A DNA stretch of 64,000 nucleotides, from contig NZ_CALDPF010000043.1 of the NCBI RefSeq assembly GCF_937912035.1, positions 1-64,000 of the forward strand, in the 5' to 3' direction. The translations under genes were made by a program, and so were the position numbers. Source of the stretch: an uncultured Bacteroides sp. (GTDB taxonomy: Bacteria; Bacteroidota; Bacteroidia; Bacteroidales; Bacteroidaceae). Shown piece by piece: positions 34,582 to 42,829 of this stretch (the first letter of the stretch is position 1; each line of letters opens with the position of its first letter). The notes below the pieces were generated by a model. That model was given only the letters and a program-made list of their open reading frames with translations, was not told the DNA's origin and ran no database searches.

Positions 34582-35871
34582 ATGAAAGATACACAGGAAC
34601 TACATTTCGAGACATTACAGCTACACGTTGGACAGGAAAATGCAGACAAGACAACAAGCGCAAGGGCTGTACCTATATATCAAACAACATCATACGTATT
34701 CAACAATTCAGCTCATGCCGAAGCTTTGTTCGGACTTCAGGAAAGCGGAGAAATATACGGACGACTGGGAAATCCCACACAGGGTATTTTCGAACAAAGA
34801 ATAGCAGCCTTGGAAGATGGAAAGGCTGCTCTTGCAGTAGCATCAGGAGCGGCAGCAATTACATATTCATTCCTAAATATCGCAAAACAGGGCGACCACA
34901 TCGTAGCTGCAAAAACTATTTATGGAGGAAGCTACAACCTTTTGGCACACACTCTCCCTACATACGGCATCAGTACTAGCTTTGTAGATCCTGACAACAT
35001 TGAGAATTTCGAAAAGGCCATTCAGGAAAATACAAAAGCCATATTTATAGAAACACTAGGCAATCCTAATTCAAATATAATAGATATACAGGCTATTGCC
35101 AACATAGCTCACAAGCATAACATACCTCTGATAATAGACAATACGTTCGGAACCCCGTATCTTATCCGTCCGATAGAACATGGCGCAGACATAGTGGTAC
35201 ATTCTGCCACAAAATTCATCGGCGGACACGGGACATCTCTTGGCGGAGTTATTGTAGATTCAGGAAAATTTGACTGGAAAGCTTCCGGAAAATTTCCGCA
35301 ACTGACAGAGCCTGACGCATCATATCATGGAATAATATTCACAGATATAGATCCGAGCACTGCTTTTGTCACAAGAATAAGAACAACATTGCTCAGAGAT
35401 ACAGGAGCTGCTATAAGCCCGTTCAATGCATTTATGCTTTTACAAGGTCTTGAAACTCTGTCGCTAAGAGTTGAACGTCACGTAGAGAATGCTATTAAAA
35501 TAGTTTCTTACCTTGCTTCGCATCCAAAAGTAAAGAAAGTGAATCACCCTTCGCTCACATCACATCCAAATCATGAGCTTTATAATAAATACTTGCCCAA
35601 AGGTGGAGGCTCAATATTCACATTTGAGATAAAAGGCGGCAAGAAAGAAGCACATAAATTTATTGACAATCTGAAAATATTCTCATTGCTTGCCAATGTA
35701 GCAGATGCAAAATCGCTGGTGATACATCCTGCAAGCACAACACATTCGCAGTTGACAGAAAGCGAACTCCTGGAACAGGGCATCCATCAGGGAACTATCA
35801 GACTATCCATAGGTCTGGAACACATTGACGATTTGAAAAATGATTTGGAACAGGCTTTAAATAGTATTTAG
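34582..35871 (+). CDS. metY: O-acetylhomoserine sulfhydrylase (PLP-dependent)
   Basis: 429-residue Cys/Met-metabolism PLP enzyme. It starts with FETLQLHVGQENADKTTSARAVPIYQTTSYVF, typical of the O-acetylhomoserine branch. The PLP lysine lies in VVHSATKFIGGHG, the cofactor Asp in IIDNTFGTPYL, and VIHPASTTHSQL and GTIRLSIGLEHIDDL close the protein. It makes homocysteine from O-acetylhomoserine and sulfide. Length fits this branch rather than the shorter cystathionine synthases. Compared with genes before 33.9 kb, it uses ATA for Ile noticeably often. Confidence 0.93.
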   Translation: MKDTQELHFETLQLHVGQENADKTTSARAVPIYQTTSYVFNNSAHAEALFGLQESGEIYGRLGNPTQGIFEQRIAALEDGKAALAVASGAAAITYSFLNIAKQGDHIVAAKTIYGGSYNLLAHTLPTYGISTSFVDPDNIENFEKAIQENTKAIFIETLGNPNSNIIDIQAIANIAHKHNIPLIIDNTFGTPYLIRPIEHGADIVVHSATKFIGGHGTSLGGVIVDSGKFDWKASGKFPQLTEPDASYHGIIFTDIDPSTAFVTRIRTTLLRDTGAAISPFNAFMLLQGLETLSLRVERHVENAIKIVSYLASHPKVKKVNHPSLTSHPNHELYNKYLPKGGGSIFTFEIKGGKKEAHKFIDNLKIFSLLANVADAKSLVIHPASTTHSQLTESELLEQGIHQGTIRLSIGLEHIDDLKNDLEQALNSI

Positions 35872-35893
35872 ATAACCCCTCATAATATAATTA

Positions 35894-35929
35894 TAGCGGC
35901 TCAAATCCGATAAAGAACTTGAGCCGCTA
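35894..35929. terminator. terminator between the metY-like and GHL10 genes
   Basis: TAGCGGCTCAA (35894-35904) and TTGAGCCGCTA (35919-35929) are perfect 11-bp arms between converging genes. Confidence 0.85.
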
Positions 35930-35953
35930 CGATTATATTCAAAAAAAATTAAA

Positions 35954-37456
35954 TTACAATTTCACCTTCTCTGATTCTGGTTTGGATTCATTATTCAGTC
36001 TGTCAAGAGCGGTTACCACATATCGGTACTTGGTCTTTCCGTTCTCATAAGGCAATTTATAGAAAGTATCCCTCGTTATGGCAACAATCTTCGATGCATC
36101 TTCAAGATTTACCTTTTCCTTATTCTCAAATCTATATACTACATACTGAACAGCCTCATCCATAACATGCTTTGCTTTAGGAGCAGTCCAGAAAAGAATA
36201 TATCCATATTCTGTCCATACATCTTTTAACTTCTTGACCTTTCCAGGAGCTTTATCGTCAATAAAAGGATACAATGGCTGCAAAGCTGGATACTTGTGAT
36301 AATTCTTTGCCAATAAAGTTCTATAATTACCAGGATTATCCATCACAGCAGCTGCATACCACTGACAACTACCCTGTATGGCTGACAACGAACGTTGTAA
36401 ATTATATTTAGCTTCCATCTGATGTACAGAAGGCTTCTTCAAATCCGGTTTCTTCACTGTTCTATACACATCCTGACCGATATACAGAGGGCGTGCACTT
36501 GATTTCTCAGCCCACCACTTAACCAAAGTTTCATAATCGGCAGCAGGATGGCCGATCTCCCAATATACCTGCGGAATGTTATAGTCTATCCAACCTTTGT
36601 TCACCCACAACAGGACATCGGCATACAGATCGTCGTAGTTCTGCAGTCCTCGGGTTTCACTACCTTCCGGCGATGTTCTCTTGTTACGATATATTCCGAA
36701 AGGAGAAATACCGAACTTTACCCACGGCTTGCATTCACGAATTGTCTCATGAAGTTCTTTGATAAGTACATTCACATTGTTTCTTCTCCACTCATTTCTG
36801 TCAGTAAATCCACGGCCATATGCAGCAAAGCTTACGTCATCAGGGAAATTCTCTCCCGGATTAGGATAAGGATAGAAATAGTCGTCCATGTGAATGGCAT
36901 CTACGTCATATCGGTTTACGATGTCGCGGACAATCTTGCATATATACTTTCTGTTATCAGGAAATCCCGGATCGAAATAAAGCTGTCCGGCATACTTCAC
37001 AAACAGTTCCGGATGTTTGTTGTAAGGATGCAAAGGAGACAATCTGGTAGTTCCCTTAGTACAGGCACGATAAGGATTAATCCATGCGTGCAGCTCCATA
37101 CCACGCTTGTGGCATTCGTCAATCATGAACTGCAGAGGATCCCATGTCGGAGCTGGCTGGAGTCCCTGAACACCGGTAAGGAAACGGCTCCAAGGTTCAT
37201 ACGATGACTTATATAATGCATCAGCTTCTGCCCTAACTTGAAAAATTATGGCATTAATACCTGCTACCTGCAAATTATCAAGCTGTTTCAGAAGAGTCTG
37301 TTTCATAGTTTCCGCAGGCATACCTTGAAACTGTCCGTTTACACACTGTATCCACGCCCCGCGAAACTCACGTTTAGGAAATGCTGTCTGAGCATTGAAT
37401 GTGAAAGCATTCAGCAACAAAACAACAATAACAATCAAAGTCTTTATTCTATTCAT
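35954..37456 (-). CDS. secreted GHL10-family (glycosyl hydrolase-like 10) protein
   Basis: 500 residues with signal peptide MNRIKTLIVIVVLLLNAFTFNAQ. The GHL10 (DUF187-type) barrel starts at about residue 29: KREFRGAWIQCVNGQFQGM, GINAIIFQVRAEADALYKS, MELHAWINPYRACTKG, YDVDAIHMDDYFYPYP, IPQVYWEIGHPAADYETLVKWW. A fibronectin-like tail (about 395-500) follows. Related proteins are thought to act on peptidoglycan or other glycans, but the substrate here is unknown. It has its own promoter. Confidence 0.9.
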   Translation of the reverse strand: MNRIKTLIVIVVLLLNAFTFNAQTAFPKREFRGAWIQCVNGQFQGMPAETMKQTLLKQLDNLQVAGINAIIFQVRAEADALYKSSYEPWSRFLTGVQGLQPAPTWDPLQFMIDECHKRGMELHAWINPYRACTKGTTRLSPLHPYNKHPELFVKYAGQLYFDPGFPDNRKYICKIVRDIVNRYDVDAIHMDDYFYPYPNPGENFPDDVSFAAYGRGFTDRNEWRRNNVNVLIKELHETIRECKPWVKFGISPFGIYRNKRTSPEGSETRGLQNYDDLYADVLLWVNKGWIDYNIPQVYWEIGHPAADYETLVKWWAEKSSARPLYIGQDVYRTVKKPDLKKPSVHQMEAKYNLQRSLSAIQGSCQWYAAAVMDNPGNYRTLLAKNYHKYPALQPLYPFIDDKAPGKVKKLKDVWTEYGYILFWTAPKAKHVMDEAVQYVVYRFENKEKVNLEDASKIVAITRDTFYKLPYENGKTKYRYVVTALDRLNNESKPESEKVKL

Positions 37457-37479
37457 GATTAATATAATTTTCGGAGGTA

Positions 37480-37510
37480 CAAAGATAGTGCAAACCGAAT
37501 GAAGTACAAA
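37480..37510 (-). promoter_or_regulatory. promoter of the GHL10 gene
   Basis: Minus strand TTTG (37510-37507), 19 nt, TATCTTTG (37487-37480): a perfect Bacteroides promoter 24 bp before the ATG. Confidence 0.7.
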
Positions 37511-37604
37511 GTGAAAACAGGGTTTTCAACTTTTAATTCAGAGGTGCAGCCTATCTTATTAAAAGATAAACAAAAACGCACACATAAATGTTAAAAATAT
37601 AAAG

Positions 37605-37635
37605 TTTGAACTCTCAGTATAAATACGTAAATTTG
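37605..37635 (+). promoter_or_regulatory. promoter of the iron alcohol dehydrogenase gene
   Basis: TTTG (37605-37608), 19 nt, TAAATTTG (37628-37635), 35 bp upstream of the ATG. Confidence 0.7.
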
Positions 37636-37669
37636 CATTGAGTTTTAAAACCATAAATACAGAATTAAT

Positions 37670-38815
37670 ATGTTGAACAATTTTTGTTTTCAGAATCCTA
37701 CAAAACTGATAATGGGCAAAGGCATGATTGCCCAATTAAGTAAAGAAATACCTACCGACAAAAAAATAATGATTACTTTCGGAGGTGGTAGCGTAAAGAA
37801 AAACGGAGTATATGAACAAGTTAATGAAGCCTTAAAGAATCACAACACCGTTGAATTCTGGGGTATAGAGCCAAATCCAGCCATAGAAACTCTGCGCGAA
37901 GCTATCGCATTGGGAAAATCAGAAAAAGTAGATTTCCTGCTGGCCGTAGGCGGAGGTTCAGTAATCGATGGAACAAAACTCATCTCAGCTGGACTACTTT
38001 ACGAAGGGGATGCTTGGGACTTGGTAAAAAAAGGTAAAGCCGACAAGACCATTCCTCTTGGAACAGTTCTGACTATACCTGCTACAGGTTCAGAGATGAA
38101 CGACGGTGCTGTTATTTCATGCAAGGAAACAAAAGAAAAATTTGCTTTCTTCTCAAACTTCCCTAAGTTCTCAATTCTTGACCCAGAAGTTACTTTCTCA
38201 TTGCCAGACTATCAGATAGCATGCGGAATAGCAGATACATTCGTACACGTAATGGAACAGTATCTCACTAAGGCAGGCGAATCAAGAGTTATGGACCGTT
38301 GGGCGGAAAGTATCTTGCAAACATTGGTTGAAATTGCTCCAAAAATCAAGGAAAACAAGCAGGACTACCAGAATATGGCAGACTTCATGATGTGTGCAAC
38401 TATGGCCCTTAACGGATTTATCGCTATGGGAGTTTCACAGGACTGGGCTACACACATGATTGGTCATGAAGTGACAGCACTTACAGGACTAACTCACGGA
38501 CATACACTTGCTATAATTCTTCCTGGTACGATGGATGTCCTTCGCCAGCAGAAGGGTGAAAAAATTATGCAAGTAGGAACTAGAGTATTTGGAGTAAATT
38601 CCGGTACACATGATTTCCGTATAAACGAAATAATCCGTAAGACTCGCGAATTCTTCAATTCTCTCGGTCTTACTACTTCCCTATCTGAAAACAATATAGG
38701 TAGAGATGTAATAGACGAAATCGAACGCCGTTTCAACGAACGTGATGTACACTTTGGTGAAGACGGACTTGTAACAGGAGCTGTTGCAAAAGAAATCCTT
38801 AACAAGGTATATTGA
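37670..38815 (+). CDS. iron-containing alcohol dehydrogenase (YqhD/butanol dehydrogenase type)
   Basis: 381 residues. NAD(P)-binding GGGSVKKNGVYEQV and GGGSVIDGTKLIS lie in the N-terminal domain. The metal-binding part has GIADTFVHVMEQYL (Asp and His), HMIGHEVTALTGLTHGHTLAIILPG (His ligands). The N-terminus FCFQNPTKLIMGKG is that of the YqhD/BdhA aldehyde-reductase group, which reduces aldehydes with NADPH. Monocistronic, with a tandem-repeat element and a terminator downstream. Confidence 0.93.
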   Translation: MLNNFCFQNPTKLIMGKGMIAQLSKEIPTDKKIMITFGGGSVKKNGVYEQVNEALKNHNTVEFWGIEPNPAIETLREAIALGKSEKVDFLLAVGGGSVIDGTKLISAGLLYEGDAWDLVKKGKADKTIPLGTVLTIPATGSEMNDGAVISCKETKEKFAFFSNFPKFSILDPEVTFSLPDYQIACGIADTFVHVMEQYLTKAGESRVMDRWAESILQTLVEIAPKIKENKQDYQNMADFMMCATMALNGFIAMGVSQDWATHMIGHEVTALTGLTHGHTLAIILPGTMDVLRQQKGEKIMQVGTRVFGVNSGTHDFRINEIIRKTREFFNSLGLTTSLSENNIGRDVIDEIERRFNERDVHFGEDGLVTGAVAKEILNKVY

Positions 38816-38850
38816 TTATAAGCTAAGAATCTGTTGCTGACTGCAGTCGG

Positions 38851-38916
38851 CAGCACTGCCGACTATAGTGAGCAGTACTGTCGACCATAGTGAACAGCAC
38901 TGTCGACCATAGTCAG
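38851..38916. repeat. three 22-bp tandem repeats with a palindromic core
   Basis: Units at 38851-38872, 38873-38894 and 38895-38916 are variants of CAGCACTGTCGACCATAGT plus 3 nt, with one to four differences between units, and a partial copy (CAGCA) follows. GTCGGCAG/CTGCCGAC makes an 8-bp hairpin across the first unit. Outside the array, AATCT...TTGCTGACT (about 38829-38842) and AGTCAGCAGCAAGATT (about 38911-38926) are roughly inverted, so the block could fold into one larger structure. It lies between converging genes. Confidence 0.85.
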
Positions 38917-38945
38917 CAGCAAGATTTGTAAGTACATTCCATATT

Positions 38946-38986
38946 AAATCCTCTTATCAAGACTATTTGACATGATAAGAGGATTT
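38946..38986. terminator. terminator between the ADH and tpx genes
   Basis: AAATCCTCTTATCA (38946-38959) and TGATAAGAGGATTT (38973-38986) are perfect 14-bp arms. Confidence 0.9.
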
Positions 38987-39008
38987 TAATTTTATCAGAG
39001 ACAAAACA

Positions 39009-39575
39009 CTATTTCAACCGTTCTATAGCTTTCTGATAATCGGGCTCTTCAGAGACATTTTTCACAAGTTGACGGTAAATGACCTTTCCCGTTTCATCAA
39101 TTACTATTACAGCCCTAGTTGTCAATCCTCTCATAGGACCCTCAGTTATAATCAGACCATAATTTTTTTCAAAATCATCACTACGGAAAACTGATAGTGG
39201 TATCACTCTGTCCAATCCTTCCGTCGAGCAGAATCTTGATTGGGCAAAAGGCAAATCTTTTGACACACAAAGTACAACTGTATTTTCAAGAGAGGCTGCC
39301 TCAGTGTTAAACTGCCTGACAGAAAGAGCACATGTTGGAGTGTCAAGGCTTGGGAAAATATTCAATACCACTTTCTTGCCTTTGAACGATGAAAGAGAGA
39401 CTTCATTCATAGCCTTATCCGTAGCAGAAAAATCCGGTGCCATAACTCCTACTTCAGGCATATAACCATTAGTAGATACTTCTACTCCACGGGCTACAAC
39501 TTTTTCCTGGGCTAATGCTGAATTTGATGACATAATGCCAAGTATAAACAGAGATAAAAGACTGATTTTCTTCAT
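39009..39575 (-). CDS. tpx: thiol peroxidase with signal peptide
   Basis: 188 residues. Signal peptide MKKISLLSLFILGIMSSNSALAQ, then a Tpx-type peroxiredoxin: KVVLNIFPSLDTPTCALSVRQFN with the peroxidatic Cys in TPTC, resolving-Cys region RFCSTEGLDRVIPLSVFRSDDF and GLTTRAVIVIDETGKVIYRQLV. It reduces hydroperoxides using thioredoxin-like donors. Most Tpx proteins are cytosolic and about 165 residues long, so the signal peptide makes this a periplasmic form. A PerR/Fur-like palindrome overlaps its promoter. Confidence 0.93.
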   Translation of the reverse strand: MKKISLLSLFILGIMSSNSALAQEKVVARGVEVSTNGYMPEVGVMAPDFSATDKAMNEVSLSSFKGKKVVLNIFPSLDTPTCALSVRQFNTEAASLENTVVLCVSKDLPFAQSRFCSTEGLDRVIPLSVFRSDDFEKNYGLIITEGPMRGLTTRAVIVIDETGKVIYRQLVKNVSEEPDYQKAIERLK

Positions 39576-39600
39576 AACTTTAATTATATTGGTTCACCAG

Positions 39601-39638
39601 CAAATATAATTGTTATTTTGTAATGATTACAAAATAAC
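39601..39638 (-). promoter_or_regulatory. tpx promoter with PerR/Fur-type palindrome
   Basis: GTTATTTTGTAAT (39612-39624) and ATTACAAAATAAC (39626-39638) are perfect 13-bp arms around one G. The middle 15 bp, TTGTAATGATTACAA, fits the 7-1-7 layout of PerR/Fur boxes. The -7 box TATATTTG lies at 39608-39601, and the -33 TTTG (39633-39630) is inside the palindrome, so a bound repressor would block the promoter. Confidence 0.75.
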
Positions 39639-39688
39639 ACATCTCCTTTCAATATTATTTTGGCTTTTTAGCTTTTAATCAAAAAAAT

Positions 39689-39718
39689 GACTGTCTCAAC
39701 ATCAGATTTGAGACAGTC
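39689..39718 (-). terminator. terminator of the TonB-ABC-PepSY operon
   Basis: GACTGTCTCAA (39689-39699) and TTGAGACAGTC (39708-39718) are perfect 11-bp arms. The minus strand continues with ATTTTTTT. Confidence 0.88.
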
Positions 39719-39725
39719 AAAAAAA

Positions 39726-40274
39726 TTATAAAAGAATTAAATACAATATCGGAATCAATATTCCAACAAGCAAACACCATTTACCTCTTCCTGCTATGCC
39801 ATTCTTTCCTTTAATCATAAAAAGTCCTGAAACGGCAAAGAATATCAATGAAAAAGCAAAAAAATCACCCATAAAGCTCCAACCGTCTACACGATTATAA
39901 TGAAGTCTGTTAAACCAGTAGATTACAGGACGTTTCTCATGGATTTCGTATTCTGTGATACCGGTTAAAGAGTTGTATACTCCTACTCCTCTCTCTAACA
40001 TAACTCTGAAATGTTCATTGTCAATCCTAAAAACCTTTTTCAGATGTGGCAATCCTGAATCCGAGTTCCATACAGATTTTATTTCATCAGCATTCATCCC
40101 TTTTTTCAATTCCACTTTGGTTTCCGTAGTTTTAAATGCAGGATCCTTTCCGTCCATGTGGTTCAGAAGAAATCCTGATACTCCATAGACCAGGCACAAA
40201 CCCACCATAAGAAAACCCAGGTCACGATGAATAACCCTCAACCAATATGAAAAACTTTTATTCAACAACTTCAT
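39726..40274 (-). CDS. PepSY-associated inner-membrane protein
   Basis: About 182 residues. An N-terminal amphipathic start and membrane helix (LRVIHRDLGFLMVGLCLVYGVSGFLLNHMDG), a periplasmic PepSY-like domain of about 100 residues, then two closing helices (GDFFAFSLIFFAVSGLFMIKG; WCLLVGILIPILYLILL). Similar PepSY proteins occur with TonB receptors for iron chelates and as flavin-based reductases. I prefer ATG 40272-40274 (MKLLNKSFSYWL) over 40289. It overlaps the upstream gene by 17 bp. Last gene of the operon. Confidence 0.82.
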   Translation of the reverse strand: MKLLNKSFSYWLRVIHRDLGFLMVGLCLVYGVSGFLLNHMDGKDPAFKTTETKVELKKGMNADEIKSVWNSDSGLPHLKKVFRIDNEHFRVMLERGVGVYNSLTGITEYEIHEKRPVIYWFNRLHYNRVDGWSFMGDFFAFSLIFFAVSGLFMIKGKNGIAGRGKWCLLVGILIPILYLILL

Positions 40275-40809
40275 AGTCAGTTCCCTCAACGAAATATATC
40301 GAATAATAATCCTTATTGTTTTCCTTCATCCATTTACGCATATTTTCTATATTGCTCAATTCAGCATCGCAAGTTTCACCGTTACTTTCTTTTCCCTGCT
40401 TTTCTTTCAGTTCTTCTTCAGCCTGGTCGATATATTCTTTAGTAAGTTTGTTTTCTTTCAGGATTCCCTTGATAACAAGCTCTGAACCGATAAGCTCACG
40501 ATTGAAACCACCGATATTTCCTCTTGCCTCTACACGGATAGATGTTTTCTGGTCATTGCCCATAACAAAACATCTGCGTCCTGAATGCTTGCACGTATGA
40601 GTCACGAAACCTTTAAGGGTAATTTCCTTGCCTACTTCCTGTTCTGCATTCTTCAGGATTTCCTCTACATACAAAGCTTTTGAGGCATCTATTTTCTGAG
40701 CAACCTGCTCGGTAGTTGAGGTTTCTTCAGACTGTTTTTTACTGTTTCCACATGATGTAAACGCCACACTTACAGCCAATGCCGCGATAAAAAAGTAAAG
40801 TTTTTTCAT
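40258..40809 (-). CDS. lipoprotein with OB-fold (tRNA_anti-like) domain
   Basis: 183 residues. Lipoprotein signal MKKLYFFIAALAVSVAFTSCG, a Ser/Thr/Glu linker, then an OB-fold-like segment from about 50 to 125 (VGKEITLKGFVTHTCKHSGRRCFVMG ... IGSELVIKGILKENKLT). A charged helix (YIDQAEEELKEKQGK) and HTCKHSGRRC, with two Cys and two His, could bind metal. A role in the transport operon is unknown. It lies 42 bp after DUF4857 and overlaps the PepSY gene. Confidence 0.8.
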   Translation of the reverse strand: MKKLYFFIAALAVSVAFTSCGNSKKQSEETSTTEQVAQKIDASKALYVEEILKNAEQEVGKEITLKGFVTHTCKHSGRRCFVMGNDQKTSIRVEARGNIGGFNRELIGSELVIKGILKENKLTKEYIDQAEEELKEKQGKESNGETCDAELSNIENMRKWMKENNKDYYSIYFVEGTDYEVVE

Positions 40810-40851
40810 TTTAAAAAAGTTATGATTAAGTTTATAATTAATTTTTTAAGA

Positions 40852-42096
40852 TCACTCAAATCTGTTTTTAGGTAATAATACAAAAGCAATGACACCCGTA
40901 ATCCCCGTCAGGGCAACCACTGCAGATACTATTAGATTCTTTTGCAAAGCTAATCTTTTTCTCATAAACACAAAAACCAACAGTGCCAATATAACTGACA
41001 GTATCCATGCCAATGCCGAGAAATGAAGAACATAACAGCTAATATAGCCATTATCCGGCGAAGTTGGCGACAAGATTACAGGGAAAACAAAATCGGCTAC
41101 TTTATCCCAAGTTCCAATTTCTTTCTCCTGATGATAAGTTGTCAATGACTCTAAAGTAGATGTTTTAAGTCCATAGCAGTCCATTGCTTCAGAATTATAT
41201 ATCCTTACCGTCCAGTAAAGTAAATTACCCATAATAGTTATGTCATCTTTTGCAATGTCTACAGGACGTACATCCATCTTGACAAATCTGTAACCACCGT
41301 CTTCATTGCTTTCCACTATTCCCAACTCTCCATTCTGTCCGAAAAGGTAACCATAAAATCTCTTATCGCTTACTTCGCGCATGACAAACCATTTTACAGC
41401 GACCTGCTTACTTACTCCTGTATTCTTCACAAAAGGACGTCCGTTCACCATTTTTATGTGAAACAACTCACCATTGTTGTCCAGACAGAAATAACCTTCC
41501 TCATAAGCTTTACGCACAGTAGGATTACCCCAGAAAGCCTTTGCAGGGAATTCAAATCCTTTTTTCAGAAGCTCCTTGGTAAACATCTTACTTTTTGCGT
41601 CATTTACAGAGTTCGTTTCAGCATTTACGAAAACCATTTCATTGTCGTTCATTCTGAAATAATCACCCGGCAATGACAAACTTCCTCTTTTCGGCATAGC
41701 CTCGAGCAACACTCCCATCTTCGGTTGTGGAGAATATACATCCGACGGCCTGAAACGATAAACAACCTGTTTCGAACGAAGAACTTTTACATCCATAGCA
41801 TGACCTTCAAGTGAGTCGGGCAAATTTCCATTCATAGCCAGCTGTCTGTAGTTCATCAGTGGCAAGAGAGAATCGTATTGCGAACGTGGATATACATTTC
41901 CTTTCACATCACGGAAAGCATCCTTCATCTCACGAAAATCTATTATACAAAGTTCTTTCAGACGTGAACTGTAGTACATCAGAGGATATCCATTAGACTC
42001 ATACACTATTTTCTTTACCAGAGCCGGTATTGACCACGAAGTTATGACTGTAGTCAGAACAAGGATTGCCACATATATAATATTCTTAAATCTCAT
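40852..42096 (-). CDS. DUF4857-type membrane protein
   Basis: 414 residues with an N-terminal membrane helix (IIYVAILVLTTVITSWSIPALV), a large beta-rich extracytoplasmic domain and two C-terminal helices (LHFSALAWILSVILALLVFVF; LIVSAVVALTGITGVIAFVLL). I recognize it as the DUF4857 type found beside ABC transporters in Bacteroides. Biochemistry is unknown. It lies between the ABC permease gene (38 bp) and the OB-fold lipoprotein gene (42 bp). Confidence 0.78.
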   Translation of the reverse strand: MRFKNIIYVAILVLTTVITSWSIPALVKKIVYESNGYPLMYYSSRLKELCIIDFREMKDAFRDVKGNVYPRSQYDSLLPLMNYRQLAMNGNLPDSLEGHAMDVKVLRSKQVVYRFRPSDVYSPQPKMGVLLEAMPKRGSLSLPGDYFRMNDNEMVFVNAETNSVNDAKSKMFTKELLKKGFEFPAKAFWGNPTVRKAYEEGYFCLDNNGELFHIKMVNGRPFVKNTGVSKQVAVKWFVMREVSDKRFYGYLFGQNGELGIVESNEDGGYRFVKMDVRPVDIAKDDITIMGNLLYWTVRIYNSEAMDCYGLKTSTLESLTTYHQEKEIGTWDKVADFVFPVILSPTSPDNGYISCYVLHFSALAWILSVILALLVFVFMRKRLALQKNLIVSAVVALTGITGVIAFVLLPKNRFE

Positions 42097-42134
42097 ATCA
42101 AAAAACTGTTTTTATTGTTAACGATTAAATCATA

Positions 42135-42809
42135 TCACTGAATTCCCTGTTTAAATCTGACACACGAATAGAAAGGAAAAACAAACGACGAAACAAGCAC
42201 AAGAATCATACCCCAACCAAATTTAGAATAGGTTTCAGGATACACAGAAACGAAAAGTACAGACAACAGTCCTACTGAAATCAGCATATTGAATATTCTC
42301 TGCTTCCAGCTTGGTTCTACACATATCCATGCCGTAAATCCATATCCGGCAAGTCCGGCTGTGATCCATGGTAGGAACTGCGATACCATCATTTGCACAA
42401 CTTCAGAAGGCATAACCATACCTATAATAACATACATGAATACAATGCAGACTAAATACAATGTAAATAATACTCCATAACCATACAGCAGCATAGCCGA
42501 CACCAGTCTTGTTTCGCTGGCAGGAAGATGCAATGTCAGTTTGAATCTCTTGTTCGTCATTTCAGGAACGAACTGTACTATTGCCATCGAAATACCCGAC
42601 AATGGAATCAGATACATCATAAGGTTTGAAACCGATACTCCCTGGAAAATAAATCCATACCAAATATTTACCGCCTCTTCTATTCTTATGGCATATGTAA
42701 TGTCAATATAAGAATATACTGCTACAGCAGCCAGCAGGACAAAAGCCACAAGAATAAACTTTCGTGTCTTCATCCATTCTTTATACGATAGAGCCTTAAA
42801 CAAATTCAT
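42135..42809 (-). CDS. ABC transporter permease
   Basis: 224 residues with about six hydrophobic helices (FILVAFVLLAAVAVYSYIDI; LLYGYGVLFTLYLVCIVFMYVIIGMV; GLLSVLFVSV), like ABC-2 type permeases. No substrate motif is seen. It lies 20 bp after the ATPase gene, with which it would form the exporter or importer core. Confidence 0.85.
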   Translation of the reverse strand: MNLFKALSYKEWMKTRKFILVAFVLLAAVAVYSYIDITYAIRIEEAVNIWYGFIFQGVSVSNLMMYLIPLSGISMAIVQFVPEMTNKRFKLTLHLPASETRLVSAMLLYGYGVLFTLYLVCIVFMYVIIGMVMPSEVVQMMVSQFLPWITAGLAGYGFTAWICVEPSWKQRIFNMLISVGLLSVLFVSVYPETYSKFGWGMILVLVSSFVFPFYSCVRFKQGIQ

Positions 42810-42829
42810 ATTTTATCACTTTATTATTA

